This document shows, piece by piece, positions 39,092 to 50,684 of a stretch of DNA of 64,000 bases. This DNA comes from Nitratireductor kimnyeongensis. Its GTDB lineage: Bacteria; Pseudomonadota; Alphaproteobacteria; Rhizobiales; Rhizobiaceae. The stretch spans positions 1,712,001 to 1,776,000 of the forward strand of contig NZ_CP078143.1 in the NCBI RefSeq assembly GCF_019891395.1, written 5' to 3'. A program made the translations under genes and the position numbers. Numbering within the stretch: position 1 is the stretch's first letter; each line of letters starts with the position of its first letter. The notes below the pieces were generated by a model, which did no database searches, was not told the origin of the DNA, and saw only the letters and a program-made list of their open reading frames with translations.

Positions 39092-39825
39092 GCGCGAAAC
39101 TCCCGACAAAGGCGATGGTGCTGGCCGCTGGGCTCGGCAAGCGCATGCGGCCCATCACCGACACAATGCCCAAACCGCTGGTGAAGGTCGCGGGGCGCAC
39201 ACTGATCGACCGGGCGCTCGACATGCTGGAGGCTGCCGGGGTCAAGGTGGCCGTGGTAAACGTGCATTATCTCGCCGACCAGATGGAGGCGCATCTGGCG
39301 CACCGCACCGCGCCGGAAATCATCATCTCCGACGAGCGCGATCAACTCATGGACTCGGCGGGCGGCGTCATCCGCGCCCTGCCGCATCTGGGTGATGCGC
39401 CCTTCTTCATTCTAAACGCCGACACGTTCTGGATTGAAGCTGGCACGTCCAATCTCGAGCGCATGGCCCTTGCCTGGGAGCCTGAGACCATGGATATTCT
39501 CCTCATGGTTGCAGACACCGAACAGGCCACGGGCCATTCCGGCTCGACCGATTACAGCATGGATGCACAAGGCCGCCTCGCCCGGCATCGGGGCGTGGCG
39601 GGCGGTGTCATCTATGCCGGCGCCATCGTGCTTCACCCGCGCATCTTTGCCGGTGCCGGTAACGAGCCACAGTCTCTCAATGCCTATTTCGATGCAGCGG
39701 AGGCGAAGGGCCGGCTTTTCGGCATGAGAATGGATGGCGCGTGGATCACCGTCGGCACGCCGGATGCCATCGCGCCCGCCGAAGCAGTGGTGAAGAAGCA
39801 CGCCGAGAAGAGCGATGCTGGCTGA
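39088..39825 (+). CDS. murU: MurU-like N-acetylmuramate-1-phosphate uridylyltransferase
   Basis: Nucleotidyltransferase converting MurNAc-1-P to UDP-MurNAc, bypassing de novo MurA/MurB. The 245-aa product has the NTP-transferase signature AAGLGKRMRPITDTMPKPLVKVAGR at about 13-37, FILNADTFW with the metal-binding Asp, and GSTDYSMD. It overlaps the TsaE-AmgK gene and addB, so recycling and recombination genes share a transcript. Sugar-phosphate specificity is inferred from the AmgK neighbour. Confidence 0.9.
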   Translation: MSAKLPTKAMVLAAGLGKRMRPITDTMPKPLVKVAGRTLIDRALDMLEAAGVKVAVVNVHYLADQMEAHLAHRTAPEIIISDERDQLMDSAGGVIRALPHLGDAPFFILNADTFWIEAGTSNLERMALAWEPETMDILLMVADTEQATGHSGSTDYSMDAQGRLARHRGVAGGVIYAGAIVLHPRIFAGAGNEPQSLNAYFDAAEAKGRLFGMRMDGAWITVGTPDAIAPAEAVVKKHAEKSDAG

Positions 39826-42800
39826 AGATAGAAGCCGCGTCTTTTCCATTCCCCCCGGCGTCGGCTTTCTGGAGACACTTGTCGAAGCCCTGTTTGAAGG
39901 CAGGCTCGTGCCGGGCTTTCGCCACACGGGCGATCCGCTGGCGCTGGCCGATGTCACCATCTATCTGCCGACCCGCCGTGCCGCCCGCGCCCTGCGCGAT
40001 GTCCTGCTTCGAAAGCTCGTTGGACAATCCGCCATCCTCCCCGTCATTCGCCCGTTGGGCGAGTTCGATGAGGAGGCCGCGCTGTTCGATACGGAAGGTG
40101 CCACCGCGCTCGATCTCGCCCCGCCAATAGAGGCGCTGGATCGCATCCTGCTGCTCGCACCGCTCGTGCAGGCGTGGAAGGCGCGGCTACCCGGCCACGT
40201 GGCCGCCCTTTTCGAGGAAGGTGTCGTGGTGCCGGCTTCAGCGTCGGATTCCATCTGGCTCGCGCGCGATCTCGCCGGCCTGATGGACGAGATCGAAACC
40301 GAGGAAGCCGACTGGACGAAACTCGCCAGCCTTGCGCCCGATGCGCTGGCGCACTGGTGGCAGGTAACGCTCGAATTCCTGCAGATCGTCACCGCCCATT
40401 GGCCAAAACTGCTCGAAGAGCTCGACCGCTCCAACCCTGCCGCGCATCGAAACGCGATGCTGGCGGCAGAAGCCGCCCGGCTCAAGGCCCACGCACACAA
40501 GGGCCCGGTCATCGCTGCCGGCTCCACCGGTTCCATCCCCGCCACGGCGCGGCTTCTGGCGACAATCGCCGGGCTGGGAAACGGTGCCGTGGTTTTACCG
40601 GGCCTCGACACGCGGCTCGACGCACAGGCCTGGGAGGCGGTGGGCGATGCGGACGAGCCATCGGCCTTCGGCCATCCGCAGGCCGGCTTGAAGAAGCTGC
40701 TTTCGGCCATCGGCATCACGCGCGAAGAGGTGGTCGAGCTTGGCGAGCCTGCCCCGCCGCTAACCCTGCGCCGCGCATTGGTCAGCGAAACCCTGCGCCC
40801 TGCCGAAACCACGGATGCCTGGCTTGAAAATCAGGCGCTGGCAGCCGATGCAACGGAAGGCGGCGCGCTTTCCGGCGTGACCCTGGTCGAGACCGCAAAC
40901 GAGCGTGAGGAAGCACTGTCGATCGCCGTCGCGCTGCGCCTGGCCTTGACCGACGAGAACGCAACGGCGGCACTGGTCACGCCAGATCGCGGTCTGGCGC
41001 GCCGTGTCGCGGTGGAGCTACGTCGCTTCGGCATCGAGGCGGATGATTCCGGCGGAACGCCGCTCGCCGACACCCCGCCGGCAACGCTCGCCCGGCTTCT
41101 GCTCGAAACCGTGTTCCGCCCCGGTGAACCCATCGCCATCGTGGCTTTGCTCAAGCATCCCTTGCTCCGGCTCGGGCTGAAGCGCGCCAGTGTGCGCCGC
41201 GCCGCCGAGACCATCGAGCTCGTGGCGCTGCGCGGCGGCACGGGCCGGCCGGACATCGTCACGCTCGATGCGCTCTTTGAAACACGCTGGGAAGCGATTG
41301 AACGCGACACGCGCAAACCCTTCTGGTTCCCGCGCGTCAACGACGCCGCACTGGCCGAAGCGCGCGCCGTGCTCGGTGCCCTGGTCGAGGCGCTGCGCCC
41401 ACTGGCTGCGCTTCGCGGGCAATCGGGCATCGGCGTGCCCGAGATGGCGCGCAAGGCAGTCGAAGTTCTCGAAGCACTCGGCCGGTCCGAAGATGGCAGT
41501 CTGACAAATTACTATGACGGCGAGCGCGGACAGGCCATGGCCGCCTTCCTGCGCGGTCTGGTGGGTTCGCAAACGGCCCTGCCCTTCGACGCCGCCGAAT
41601 GGCCGGCGGTCTTTGCCGCACTCATCGCCACCGAGATGGTGAAACCCACCATGGGCGCAGACAGGCGCGTGGCCATCTGGGGCACGCTCGAAGCGCGGCT
41701 TCTGCATGTCGACACGATGGTTCTGGGCGGCATGAATGAGGGCACCTGGCCTGCCATCCCCTCCTCCGATCGCTTCATGTCGCGCCTGATGAAGGCCGAG
41801 CTTTCGCTGGAGCCGCCGGAGCGCCGCATCGGCCAGGCCGCGCATGATTTCATGATGGCGATGGGCACGAAGAAAGTGGTGCTGACGCGCGCCGCGCGCG
41901 CCGGCGATGCGCCGGCTGTCGCTTCGCGCTGGCTGCAGCGCCTCACGGCATTTGCCGGCAAAGATGTTGCCGAAACCATGCGCGCCCGCGGCCGTGAGCT
42001 GATCGCCTGGGCACGCCTTCTGGACGACAGGCCGGACGAGGATTTCGCCCCCCGGCCCGAGCCCGCGCCGCCGGTCGAGGCGCGCCCCACGCGCTTCTCG
42101 ATCACCGAGATCGAGACGCTGCGGCGCGATCCCTATGCCGTCTATGCAAAACGCATTCTGGCACTTGTCGCGCTCGACCCGCTGATCCGCGATCCGGGTG
42201 CCGCAGAACGCGGCAATCTCTTCCACGATGTTCTGGAGCGCTTCATTAAGGAAGTGGAAGACCCGACGGCCCCCGACGCGCTCGACGGGCTGATCGCCAT
42301 TGGCCGCGAGCTCTTTTCCGAAGCCGGTCTTCCAGCTGATGTGGCAACCGTCTGGTGGCCGCGCTTCGAGCGCACGGCGGCCTCCGTCATCGAGTGGGAG
42401 CGCGGTCGCGCCGATGGCATCGCAAGGCGCCATGCCGAAATCCGCGCCTCGGCCATCGAGGTGGCGAAGCTCGGCCTCACCCTTTCAGGCCGCGCCGACC
42501 GCATCGACATCCGCGCCGATGGCAGCGCCGAAATCCTCGACTACAAGACCGGCGCCTCGCCGTCGCGCCGGCAGGCGCACACGCTTCTCTCGCCGCAGCT
42601 CGCGCTGGAGGCGGCGCTGCTTCAGCGCGGCGCGTTCGCCGATATCGGCCCGGCAGAGCCCGGCGATCTCGCCTATGTGCGGCTCAAGGCCAATGGCGAG
42701 GTGATGCCTGAATCCATCCTTCGCATGAAGGACAGCGAAAAGACCGCGCCCGGCATGGCCGAGGAAGCGTGGGAGCGGCTGGGGCAGCTTCTTGCCCATT

Positions 42801-42940
42801 ATCACAAGCCCGAGACGGGCTATCGCTCGCGCGTCCTGCCCTTCCGCGAGGGCGATGTGGACGGCGATTACGATCACCTGGCACGCGTGCTCGAATGGTC
42901 TGCCGGCGGCGATGCGGGCGATAGCGGAGGGGACGAATGA
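39815..42940 (+). CDS. addB: AddB, helicase-nuclease subunit of AddAB double-strand break repair (alphaproteobacterial type)
   Basis: Partner of AddA in RecBCD-like end resection. The 1041-aa protein begins MLAEDRSRVFSIPPGVGFLETLVEAL and has the helicase-like block YLPTRRAARALRDVL. A LRLGGMNEGTWP-type motif (VLGGMNEGTWPAIPSSDRFMSR) occurs mid-protein. The C-terminal PD-(D/E)XK nuclease has GNLFHDVLERF and AEILDYKTGASPSR with Asp at about 909. No obvious Fe-S Cys cluster surrounds the nuclease. It overlaps murU (11 bp) and addA (4 bp). Confidence 0.93.
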   Translation: MLAEDRSRVFSIPPGVGFLETLVEALFEGRLVPGFRHTGDPLALADVTIYLPTRRAARALRDVLLRKLVGQSAILPVIRPLGEFDEEAALFDTEGATALDLAPPIEALDRILLLAPLVQAWKARLPGHVAALFEEGVVVPASASDSIWLARDLAGLMDEIETEEADWTKLASLAPDALAHWWQVTLEFLQIVTAHWPKLLEELDRSNPAAHRNAMLAAEAARLKAHAHKGPVIAAGSTGSIPATARLLATIAGLGNGAVVLPGLDTRLDAQAWEAVGDADEPSAFGHPQAGLKKLLSAIGITREEVVELGEPAPPLTLRRALVSETLRPAETTDAWLENQALAADATEGGALSGVTLVETANEREEALSIAVALRLALTDENATAALVTPDRGLARRVAVELRRFGIEADDSGGTPLADTPPATLARLLLETVFRPGEPIAIVALLKHPLLRLGLKRASVRRAAETIELVALRGGTGRPDIVTLDALFETRWEAIERDTRKPFWFPRVNDAALAEARAVLGALVEALRPLAALRGQSGIGVPEMARKAVEVLEALGRSEDGSLTNYYDGERGQAMAAFLRGLVGSQTALPFDAAEWPAVFAALIATEMVKPTMGADRRVAIWGTLEARLLHVDTMVLGGMNEGTWPAIPSSDRFMSRLMKAELSLEPPERRIGQAAHDFMMAMGTKKVVLTRAARAGDAPAVASRWLQRLTAFAGKDVAETMRARGRELIAWARLLDDRPDEDFAPRPEPAPPVEARPTRFSITEIETLRRDPYAVYAKRILALVALDPLIRDPGAAERGNLFHDVLERFIKEVEDPTAPDALDGLIAIGRELFSEAGLPADVATVWWPRFERTAASVIEWERGRADGIARRHAEIRASAIEVAKLGLTLSGRADRIDIRADGSAEILDYKTGASPSRRQAHTLLSPQLALEAALLQRGAFADIGPAEPGDLAYVRLKANGEVMPESILRMKDSEKTAPGMAEEAWERLGQLLAHYHKPETGYRSRVLPFREGDVDGDYDHLARVLEWSAGGDAGDSGGDE

Positions 42941-45900
42941 AAAAGTTTCCCTTGATCCCCAAGGACACGATCAAGGCGCAGTCGCTTGCAGCCGACCCTG
43001 CCACATCGGCCTGGGTCTCGGCCAATGCCGGCTCCGGCAAGACCCACGTCCTAGCCCAGCGCGTGATCCGGCTTCTTTTGCAGGGTGCCGATCCCTCCAA
43101 GATCCTCTGCCTCACCTACACGCGCGCTGCCGCCGCCAACATGGCCAACCGCGTCTTCCGCGATCTCGCCGGCTGGAGCCTCCTGCCCGACGAAGCGCTG
43201 TCCGATGTCATCGCAGAGATGGAAGGCAAGGCGCCCAGCCGCGAAAAGCTTGCCCGCGCGCGGCGGCTATTCGCCCGCGCGCTGGAAACGCCGGGCGGCC
43301 TGAAAATCCAGACGATCCACGCCTTTTGCGAGGCGATCCTGCACCAGTTCCCGCTGGAGGCAAACATTGCCGGCCATTTCGAGCTGCTCGACACGCAGAT
43401 GGAGGAGGCGCTGCTTGCCGAGGCGCGGCGCGATCTTCTATCCGGTGCCGCCGGTGAGGATGGCGCGCTGGCCGAAGCCTTTGCCGAGGTGCTGGAGCGT
43501 GGCGGCGAGAGCGGCTTGCAGGAGCTTCTGTCCGAGATCATCGCCCGCCGCGATGGGCTGCGCGCCTTCATTGATGAAATCGTAAAAAACGCCCAGGTGC
43601 CCTACAGCGCGCTGTTCGAGGAGTTCGATTTCGCGCCCGATGACACGGCAGCATCGATTGCCGCCTCCATCTGGCCGCTCCCCGGTTTCGATGCCGGCGC
43701 GTTTCGTGCCTTCGTGGCCGAGGCGGAGGCCGTCGATGCCAAAACGGTTTTGAAGAGCATCGTGCCCGATGCCAGCCGCGCCTTCGAAGAAACGGACCCG
43801 CTGCGCCGGCTCGACCATCTGCGCAAGGGCTTTTTGAAGGCCGATGGCGGCGTCTATGGCGAGACTACCTTCAAAAAGGCGCTGCGCACCGCCCTGTCCG
43901 ATATTGTGGAGCGCTATGGGGAAGCGGCGGAGGCAATCCGCAATGCGGCCGACCGTGTGGCGCTCTTCCGCATGCTGGAGGCAACGCGTGCGGCCCTTGT
44001 CATCGCCGATGGCATGATCGCCCGCTATGAGCGTCTGAAACGCGCGCGCGGTTTTCTCGATTTCAACGATCTCATCATGCGCACCATCCGGCTTCTGGCG
44101 CGCGCCGATGCCGGGCCATGGGTGCAGTACAAGCTCGACAAGGGCATCGACCATGTGCTGATCGACGAGGCGCAGGACACGAGCCCCGAGCAGTGGCAGA
44201 TCGTGCGCCTTTTGGCGGAAGAATTCTTTGCCGGCGAAAGTGCGCGCGAGGGCCTCATGCGCACCATCTTCGCCGTGGGCGATGAAAAACAGTCCATCTA
44301 TTCATTTCAGGGTGCGGAGCCGGCGGCCTTCGGCGAGAGCGGCCGCGCGTTCGAACAAAAGGTGCGCGAGGTCGAGCGCCGCTTCGAGCGGCTGCGCCTG
44401 CGCTATTCCTTCCGCTCCACGGAGGATGTGCTGCGCGCCGCCGATCTCGTGTTTTCGAAAGCCGATGTGGCGCAGGGGCTGACGCACGATCCCGAGCCAA
44501 TCGAGCATCTGGCGGTTCGCGCGGGCCAGCCCGGCTATGTGGAAGTCTGGTCGCCCATTGCGCCGGTCGCGGTGGACGAGCCGGAAGACTGGACGGAAGC
44601 CATCGACCACGCCTCCGCGCCCGCCGTGCGGCTGGCCGAAACCATTGCGCAGACCGTCGAGGACTGGATCCGCAATGGTGAGATCATCGAAGGCACGGGC
44701 AAGCGCCTCACAGCGGGCGATGTTCTGGTGCTCGTGCGCAAGCGCGACCGGTTCGTGCACGCGCTCTCGCGCAGCCTGAAAAACCGTCATATCGATGTGG
44801 CCGGCGCGGACCGTCTGCGGCTCACGGCACACATCGCCGTGCAGGATCTGATCGCGCTTGGCCGCTTCCTGATCCAGCCACATGACGACCTCTCGCTGGC
44901 AGCGGTGCTGAAAAGCCCCCTCTTCGGCATGGATGAGGAACGCCTCTTCCGCCTGGCCTGGAACCGCGGGCGCGCCGTACCGCTGTTCGATGCCATGCGC
45001 GCGCAAGCGCTGGAAGATCCGGTCGTGGCCGGCATGGTCGAGACCCTGCAAAACTGGCAGAACGAGGCGGCGTTCAAGCCGGCTTTCGAGTTTTATGCGA
45101 GCCTTCTCACGGGCACGCACGAGCGGGAGGGCGCGCGTCGGCTTTTCGTTGCGCGGCTCGGCCATGAGGCAAACGACATTCTCGATGAGTTTCTGTCCTT
45201 CGCACTCGCCGGCGAGCGGGCGGGGCTCAACGGTCTTGAAGCGCTGCTTTCGGCGCTTGAGGGACAGGCGCCCGAAATCAAGCGCGAGATGGACCAGACA
45301 CGCGACGAGCTGCGCATCATGACGGTTCACGCCGCCAAGGGTCTTGAGGCTCCGGTGGTGTTTCTGGTGGATCCCGGCAGCGCGCCCTTCGTCTCCCAGC
45401 ATCTGCCCAAGCTCATGCCCTTTGCCCCGCGTGGCGAAGGTTGGCAGGGCAAGGGTTTCCTCTGGCGCGCCGGCAAGGATGTTTCCAACACGGTGGCCTC
45501 CACCTTCGAAACCGATGCAAAGGTCAAGGCGGAGGAGGAATACCGCCGGCTCCTCTATGTGGGCATGACACGGGCCGAAGACCGGCTGATCGTCTGCGGG
45601 TATCACGGCCAGCGCGAGCCTCAGGAACTGACCTGGCTCAACGTGGTGCGCACCGCACTTTCCGGGGCCGACCGGGTGGAGGAACGGGCAAGCCCGGAAA
45701 TCTGCGCTCCGGTCTATCGCTATCGTGTCAGTGATGCACCGGCGGTGAAGCCTGAGGCGGAGAAACCTGCTGAGACCGCGCCCGAAACCGCGCTTCCCGA
45801 AGTCCTGCTCACGCAGCCGCCCATGCCGGTCGACCTGCCGCGCCCGCTCTCGCCGTCACGCGCTGGCGCCCTGATCGAAGCTGACTACGAGCCTGTCCCC

Positions 45901-46464
45901 TCGCCCATCTCGCCCGTTCTCGACGAGGCGCGCAAGCCGGGTTTCGCCATCCAGCGCGGTCTGGCCGTGCACAAGCTTCTGCAATTGTTGCCCGAATGCC
46001 CGCAGGAAGAGCGTGAGGCCGCAACCGGTCGGTATCTCGATCGCGTCGGCAGCTCATGGAGTGATGCCCAGCGGGAAGCCGTCCGGCGCTCGGTGCGCGC
46101 GATCCTTGCGGACACGCGCTTCGCGCCCATCTTCGCGTCGGGGTCGCGTGCCGAGGTTTCGGTGATGGGAGAGCTCACGCTTGGCAAGCGCCGCCACGCC
46201 GTTTCCGGCAAGATCGATCGTCTGGCTGTTACCGATGAGGCGGTTCTGATCGTCGATTACAAGACCAATCGCCCTGCCCCCGAAACGCTGGAAGAAGCAC
46301 CCGCCGCCTATGTCGCACAGCTAGCGCTTTATGCGGAGCTTCTGAGGCCACTCTACCCCGGCCGCAGGGTCGAGGCCGCGCTTCTGTTTACCGAAACGCC
46401 GGTTCTGCTGCCGGTGCCAGAGGATCGTCTCGCAGATGCGCTTGAACGACTCACGGGAGCGTGA
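42937..46464 (+). CDS. addA: AddA, UvrD-type helicase/exonuclease subunit of AddAB
   Basis: Main helicase-nuclease of the AddAB recombination complex. The 1175-aa product has Walker [12 protein letters not shown] at about 30-40, Walker [33 protein letters not shown] and [26 protein letters not shown] closes the SF1A set. A C-terminal RecB-like nuclease has [12 protein letters not shown] and LIVDYKTNR (catalytic Asp at about 1106). Coupled to addB by ATGA. trxA follows after 74 bp with its own ribosome-binding site. Confidence 0.96.
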   Translation: MKKFPLIPKDTIKAQSLAADPATSAWVSANAGSGKTHVLAQRVIRLLLQGADPSKILCLTYTRAAAANMANRVFRDLAGWSLLPDEALSDVIAEMEGKAPSREKLARARRLFARALETPGGLKIQTIHAFCEAILHQFPLEANIAGHFELLDTQMEEALLAEARRDLLSGAAGEDGALAEAFAEVLERGGESGLQELLSEIIARRDGLRAFIDEIVKNAQVPYSALFEEFDFAPDDTAASIAASIWPLPGFDAGAFRAFVAEAEAVDAKTVLKSIVPDASRAFEETDPLRRLDHLRKGFLKADGGVYGETTFKKALRTALSDIVERYGEAAEAIRNAADRVALFRMLEATRAALVIADGMIARYERLKRARGFLDFNDLIMRTIRLLARADAGPWVQYKLDKGIDHVLIDEAQDTSPEQWQIVRLLAEEFFAGESAREGLMRTIFAVGDEKQSIYSFQGAEPAAFGESGRAFEQKVREVERRFERLRLRYSFRSTEDVLRAADLVFSKADVAQGLTHDPEPIEHLAVRAGQPGYVEVWSPIAPVAVDEPEDWTEAIDHASAPAVRLAETIAQTVEDWIRNGEIIEGTGKRLTAGDVLVLVRKRDRFVHALSRSLKNRHIDVAGADRLRLTAHIAVQDLIALGRFLIQPHDDLSLAAVLKSPLFGMDEERLFRLAWNRGRAVPLFDAMRAQALEDPVVAGMVETLQNWQNEAAFKPAFEFYASLLTGTHEREGARRLFVARLGHEANDILDEFLSFALAGERAGLNGLEALLSALEGQAPEIKREMDQTRDELRIMTVHAAKGLEAPVVFLVDPGSAPFVSQHLPKLMPFAPRGEGWQGKGFLWRAGKDVSNTVASTFETDAKVKAEEEYRRLLYVGMTRAEDRLIVCGYHGQREPQELTWLNVVRTALSGADRVEERASPEICAPVYRYRVSDAPAVKPEAEKPAETAPETALPEVLLTQPPMPVDLPRPLSPSRAGALIEADYEPVPSPISPVLDEARKPGFAIQRGLAVHKLLQLLPECPQEEREAATGRYLDRVGSSWSDAQREAVRRSVRAILADTRFAPIFASGSRAEVSVMGELTLGKRRHAVSGKIDRLAVTDEAVLIVDYKTNRPAPETLEEAPAAYVAQLALYAELLRPLYPGRRVEAALLFTETPVLLPVPEDRLADALERLTGA

Positions 46465-46538
46465 CACAAGAAAGCTTGACGCGACCCCGCGCCACCCCCA
46501 CATGTGGTGTGACAGATTTGCCGATAAGGAGAATTCCC

Positions 46539-46862
46539 ATGGCCACCGTGAAGGCGGACAAGAACAATTTCCAGTCCGACGTGCTGCAGGCGTCCGAGCC
46601 CGTGGTTGTCGATTTCTGGGCCGAGTGGTGCGGCCCCTGCAAGATGATCGCGCCCGCGCTGGACGAGATTGCCGCCGAGCTCGGTGGCAAGGTCAAGATC
46701 GCCAAGGTGAACATCGATGAGAACCCGGAACTCGCCGCGCAGTATGGTGTGCGCTCGATCCCGACGCTGATGATGTTCAAGGGCGGCGAAGTGGCCGACA
46801 TGAAGGTCGGCGCCGCACCCAAGACGGCGCTTTCGGCCTGGATCAACGGTGCCGTCGCCTGA
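46539..46862 (+). CDS. trxA: TrxA, thioredoxin 1
   Basis: Cytosolic disulfide reductase. ATG 46539 with AAGGAG upstream gives 107 aa. The active site WCGPCK is at about 30-35, with [21 protein letters not shown] and the cis-Pro loop SIPTLMMF. An in-frame start at 46461 overlapping addA is rejected because the family starts at MATVKAD. A strong terminator follows. Confidence 0.97.
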   Translation: MATVKADKNNFQSDVLQASEPVVVDFWAEWCGPCKMIAPALDEIAAELGGKVKIAKVNIDENPELAAQYGVRSIPTLMMFKGGEVADMKVGAAPKTALSAWINGAVA

Positions 46863-46883
46863 AACGTCACCTGCAGAGACATG

Positions 46884-46911
46884 AAAAACCCGGCCTCGTG
46901 CCGGGTTTTTT
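46884..46911 (+). terminator. Intrinsic terminator of trxA
   Basis: AACCCGGC-CTCGT-GCCGGGTT (46887-46907) with an A-run before and TTTTTTG after, 24 bp past the trxA stop. The flanking A- and T-runs make it potentially bidirectional with the convergent uppP. Confidence 0.92.
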
Positions 46912-46961
46912 GTTGGCTGGATTGCACCACGCTACTGCATTCGGTCCTGAGCCTGGCCGGC

Positions 46962-47768
46962 TCAACCCCACACAAGTAGGGCGACCAGCCCGACACTGCC
47001 CACGAGCAGCCGCCACCAGCCAAACAGCGCATAGCCGCGCCGCGATACGTAGCCAAGCAGCCAGCGCACCACCAGAAGAGCGGCGAAGAAGGCGGCGATG
47101 AATCCGATGGCAATGATTTTCACATCGGCCGCCGAGAGAAGATCGTAATTCTTGTAGAGATCATAGGCGAAAGCGCCGGTCATGGTCGGCATGGCGAGGA
47201 AGAACGAAAATTCTGCCGCCGAGCGCTTGTCCGCACCCATCAGCAGCCCGCCGACGATCGTCGCGCCCGAGCGCGACGTGCCTGGGATCATCGAAAGGCA
47301 CTGGAACAGACCGATGCCAAGATACATGGAGAGCGGGAATTTCGTGATGTCATGATAACGCGGCTTGTTGGCCCAGCGATCCACCCAGAGAAGCACGAAC
47401 CCGCCCAGGATCAGCATGACACAGATCAGAAGCGGTGTTTCGAAGAATACGGTCTTGATGATCTTGTAGGCCAGAACACCGATGATGGCGGCGGGAAGAA
47501 AGGCGATCAATATGCCGATGACGAAGCGTTGCGTCGCAGGATCGCGCGGCAGATCGATCAACATTTGCCAAAGCCGGGCGGCATAAACGCTGAGGATCGC
47601 CAGAATCGCGCCGAGCTGGATCAGAACCTCAAAAGCCTTGCCGGTGGATTCAAAACCAAGGAAATGGCCTGCCAACAGGATGTGTCCGGTCGAGGAGACG
47701 GGTATGAATTCCGTCAGTCCTTCGAGGACGCCAAGAAGGAGGGCCCCCACGATGGTCTGATCCGTCAT
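46962..47768 (-). CDS. uppP: UppP (BacA), undecaprenyl-diphosphatase
   Basis: Inner-membrane phosphatase recycling the lipid carrier C55-PP to C55-P for peptidoglycan and surface polysaccharide synthesis; it also gives intrinsic bacitracin resistance. The 268-aa polytopic protein has the active-site regions [25 protein letters not shown] and [17 protein letters not shown], with the conserved Glu, Ser and Arg. Eight or so hydrophobic segments are visible. It is convergent with trxA. Confidence 0.97.
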   Translation of the reverse strand: MTDQTIVGALLLGVLEGLTEFIPVSSTGHILLAGHFLGFESTGKAFEVLIQLGAILAILSVYAARLWQMLIDLPRDPATQRFVIGILIAFLPAAIIGVLAYKIIKTVFFETPLLICVMLILGGFVLLWVDRWANKPRYHDITKFPLSMYLGIGLFQCLSMIPGTSRSGATIVGGLLMGADKRSAAEFSFFLAMPTMTGAFAYDLYKNYDLLSAADVKIIAIGFIAAFFAALLVVRWLLGYVSRRGYALFGWWRLLVGSVGLVALLVWG

Positions 47769-47907
47769 GTTAGCTCCTCAATCACGGCTTGCTTGTCAGC
47801 AGATACGTCTCCCCCTATAGCAGAAGGGAGTACTTGCAGAATCAGGTAATCGAAGAATTACCGCCAAGGCCATGAAATGGCCAGAGCCTTCCGTTAGAAG
47901 CGACCGC

Positions 47908-48600
47908 ATGCTGACCCTGTTTCATCATCCCCTTTACGCTTCCTGCCGTTTCATCCGGCTTTCCTTTGGCGAGTATGGCGAGGAACTCGCCCTCATCGAG
48001 GAACGTCCTTGGGCGCGGCGTGAGGAGTTTCTCACGCTCAATCCGGCCGGAACCATTCCCGTGCTTCTGGCCGAGGGCGATTATCCCATCGTTGGCGCCA
48101 CGGTCATCGCCGAGTATCTCGACGAGACACGCGGTGCGCTCAAACGCGAAAAGCGGTTGATGGCCGAGGATTCTGTCGACCGCGCGGAAATCCGCCGTCT
48201 GGTTGACTGGTATCTCGTCAAGGCTGATGCCGATGTCACCCGGCATCTGGTGCGTGAACGCGCACTCAAGCCGCAGATGGCTGGCTCGGAAGGTGGCGGC
48301 TCGCCGGATTCGGCGGCCATTCGTGCGGCGCGCACCAATGTGCGCCAGCACATGAAATACACCAACTGGCTGGCCGGCACGCGCGACTGGATGGCCGGAA
48401 AACGCCTCTCCTATGCCGATCTCGCTGCAGGCGCCACGATCTCGGTTCTGGATTATCTGGGCGAGATCGAATGGTCCGAATATCCGGCAGCGCGCGACTG
48501 GTACACCCGCATGAAATCGCGGCCCTCTTTCCGCTCCATCCTGGCTGACCGCGTGCGCGGGCTTTCCCCCGTTTCTCACTACGCGGATCTGGATTTCTGA
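47908..48600 (+). CDS. Glutathione S-transferase family protein
   Basis: Cytosolic GST-fold protein. ATG 47908 gives 230 aa: [36 protein letters not shown] thioredoxin-like N-domain (to about 80, with [13 protein letters not shown] and the [11 protein letters not shown] glutathione-site block) precedes an all-helical C-domain with [21 protein letters not shown]. The substrate is not predictable. Its TGA overlaps the queG ATG. Confidence 0.9.
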   Translation: MLTLFHHPLYASCRFIRLSFGEYGEELALIEERPWARREEFLTLNPAGTIPVLLAEGDYPIVGATVIAEYLDETRGALKREKRLMAEDSVDRAEIRRLVDWYLVKADADVTRHLVRERALKPQMAGSEGGGSPDSAAIRAARTNVRQHMKYTNWLAGTRDWMAGKRLSYADLAAGATISVLDYLGEIEWSEYPAARDWYTRMKSRPSFRSILADRVRGLSPVSHYADLDF

Positions 48601-49730
48601 TGAAAAGCGCGCAGGCCGACAGGCTTCGCGCGTTCGTCGAAAGGGAGGCGCGCGCGCTGGGCTTCGATGCCGTGGCCGTGGCCTCGGCGGAGCGAGCCCC
48701 TTCGCGCGCGGCCGAACTTGGACATTTCCTCAAGGAAGGCCGGCACGGAAGCATGCAATGGATGGAGGAAACGGCCGACCGTCGCGCCCATCCGCGCGAC
48801 CTGTGGCCACAAGCGCGCTCTGTCATCATGCTCGGCATGAATTACGGTCCGGAGGAAAACCCGCTCGAAGTGTTGAAACGTCGGGACCGGGCGGCGATCT
48901 CCGTGTATGCGCGAAACCGCGATTATCACGATGTGATCAAAGGCAGGCTGAAACAGCTTGCCGGCAAACTTGCTGCCCGAACGGGCGAGGATGTGAAGGT
49001 TTTCGTCGACACCGCACCGGTGATGGAAAAGCCGCTGGCCCGCGAGGCCGGTCTCGGATGGCAAGGCAAGCACACGAATCTGGTTAGCCGGGAGTTCGGT
49101 TCCTGGTTGTTTCTCGGCTCCGTCTTCACCACGGCCGAGTTGCCGCCGGATGCACCCGAACGCGATCATTGCGGGTCCTGCCGCGCCTGTCTCGACATCT
49201 GTCCGACGGACGCCTTTCCGGCCCCCTATCAGATCGATGCTCGGCGCTGCATCTCCTATCTCACCATCGAGAACAAGGGGCCGATTCCGCGGGAGTTCCG
49301 CGGCGCCATGGGAAACCGCATCTATGGCTGCGACGATTGTCTTGCCGTCTGCCCATGGAACAAGTTCGCGCAGAATGCGGCCGAGGCGAAACTGCAGGCG
49401 CGCAAGGATCTCAGGGAGCCACCGCTTTCCGAACTCCTGGAGCTGGACGATGCCGGCTTTCGCGCGCTCTTTTCAGGCTCCCCGATCAAGCGTATCGGCC
49501 GCGACCGTTTCATCCGAAATGTGCTGATTGCGGCAGGCAATTCCGGCGAATCCAGTCTGGTTGACCCATGCGAGCGCCTCGCCGAAGATGGTTCGCCGCT
49601 GGTGCGCGGCGCAGCAGTCTGGGCGCTTTCCCGGCTCCTGGATAAAATGGCTTTCGCGGCGCTTGAAACGCGACTGCGTCCGCAGGAGCAGGACGCAGAG
49701 GTGCTGGCTGAGTGGGACGGGCAATCATGA
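48600..49730 (+). CDS. queG: QueG, epoxyqueuosine reductase
   Basis: Cobalamin- and Fe-S-dependent enzyme for the last step of queuosine tRNA modification. The 376-aa product has DUF1730 N-terminal sequence, a ferredoxin-like Cys motif [18 protein letters not shown] at about 190-207, and a second, [20 protein letters not shown]-like C-terminal part is also present ([14 protein letters not shown]). It is coupled to GST upstream and the epimerase-like gene downstream by overlaps. Confidence 0.95.
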   Translation: MKSAQADRLRAFVEREARALGFDAVAVASAERAPSRAAELGHFLKEGRHGSMQWMEETADRRAHPRDLWPQARSVIMLGMNYGPEENPLEVLKRRDRAAISVYARNRDYHDVIKGRLKQLAGKLAARTGEDVKVFVDTAPVMEKPLAREAGLGWQGKHTNLVSREFGSWLFLGSVFTTAELPPDAPERDHCGSCRACLDICPTDAFPAPYQIDARRCISYLTIENKGPIPREFRGAMGNRIYGCDDCLAVCPWNKFAQNAAEAKLQARKDLREPPLSELLELDDAGFRALFSGSPIKRIGRDRFIRNVLIAAGNSGESSLVDPCERLAEDGSPLVRGAAVWALSRLLDKMAFAALETRLRPQEQDAEVLAEWDGQS

Positions 49731-50611
49731 CCAAGCAATACTTCATCTTTGGCGCAGGTTATTCGGGCCGGGCCCTCGCCCGCGAAGTGGCGCGTGAAGC
49801 CGCGGCCGTGGCCGGCACCACACGCAGCGCTGAAAAAGCCGAGGAACTGACCCGCACCGGGATCGTGCCTTACCTTTTTCAAGGCACCATTCCCGCTGAA
49901 GCGAAGGATGTGTTGGCCACCACCACGCATCTCATCGTCAGTATAGCACCGGATGCCGAGGGCGATCCCGTGCTGGCTGCCGGGCGCGAGTTGATCTCGA
50001 ACGCGATGCCTTCGCTCAAATGGATCGGCTATCTCTCCACGGTCGGCGTCTATGGAGATCATGGCGGAGCGTGGGTGGATGAAACCGCAATTTGTGACCC
50101 GGTCTCCGATCGTTCGAAGCAACGGCTCGTTGCGGAGGAAGAGTGGCTCCGCCTTGGCGCAGAGCTCGATCTGCCCGTCGCAATCATCCGGCTGTCAGGC
50201 ATTTATGGGCCGGGACGCAATGCGTTCTGCAGCCTCGAGGCGGGAAAGGCACGCCGCATCGTCAAACCGGGCCAGGTGTTCAACCGCATTCATGTGGATG
50301 ACATCGCGGGCGCAACAGCGCATCTCGCCCGGCGGTTCGAAACGGGCATCTTCAATGTGACGGATGATGCGCCATCTCCCCCGCAGGATGTGGTGGCGCA
50401 TGCCGCCGCCGTGGCAGGTCGGCAGGCACCGCCGGAAGTTTCATTCGAAGACGCGGACCTCTCTCCCATGGGGCGTTCCTTCTATGGCGAGTGCAAACGC
50501 GTTTCCAATGCGCGGCTCAAAAGCACGGGTTATCGGATGCGGCACCCGGAGTATCGCGCGGCACTCGAAACCATGTGGGCAGACGGGAGCTGGCGTGAAT
50601 CGGAATCGTAA
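49727..50611 (+). CDS. NAD(P)-dependent SDR/epimerase-family protein
   Basis: Atypical extended SDR (NAD-dependent epimerase/dehydratase superfamily) of unknown substrate. ATG 49727, overlapping the queG stop, gives 294 aa. The nucleotide-binding loop is [13 protein letters not shown] at about 6-18. The variant active-site region reads [13 protein letters not shown] with Tyr in VYGD, and [12 protein letters not shown] and [12 protein letters not shown] follow. It resembles the YeeZ-like family. Adjacent to queG in several rhizobia, but the link is unclear. Confidence 0.85.
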   Translation: MTKQYFIFGAGYSGRALAREVAREAAAVAGTTRSAEKAEELTRTGIVPYLFQGTIPAEAKDVLATTTHLIVSIAPDAEGDPVLAAGRELISNAMPSLKWIGYLSTVGVYGDHGGAWVDETAICDPVSDRSKQRLVAEEEWLRLGAELDLPVAIIRLSGIYGPGRNAFCSLEAGKARRIVKPGQVFNRIHVDDIAGATAHLARRFETGIFNVTDDAPSPPQDVVAHAAAVAGRQAPPEVSFEDADLSPMGRSFYGECKRVSNARLKSTGYRMRHPEYRAALETMWADGSWRESES

Positions 50612-50684
50612 ACGAATGCGGTAAGCGATTGGCAAGCATGATATGATTCGATCATCGCGTGGGTGGGCTGACAACGAGGAAGCG

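Noticed and set aside
41018..42433. 471-codon minus-strand frame inside addB
   Set aside because: Antisense shadow of addB; low-complexity His/Gly/Arg-rich composition and no motif.
44302..45606. 434-codon minus-strand frame inside addA
   Set aside because: Antisense shadow of addA, which carries all SF1 helicase motifs on the plus strand.
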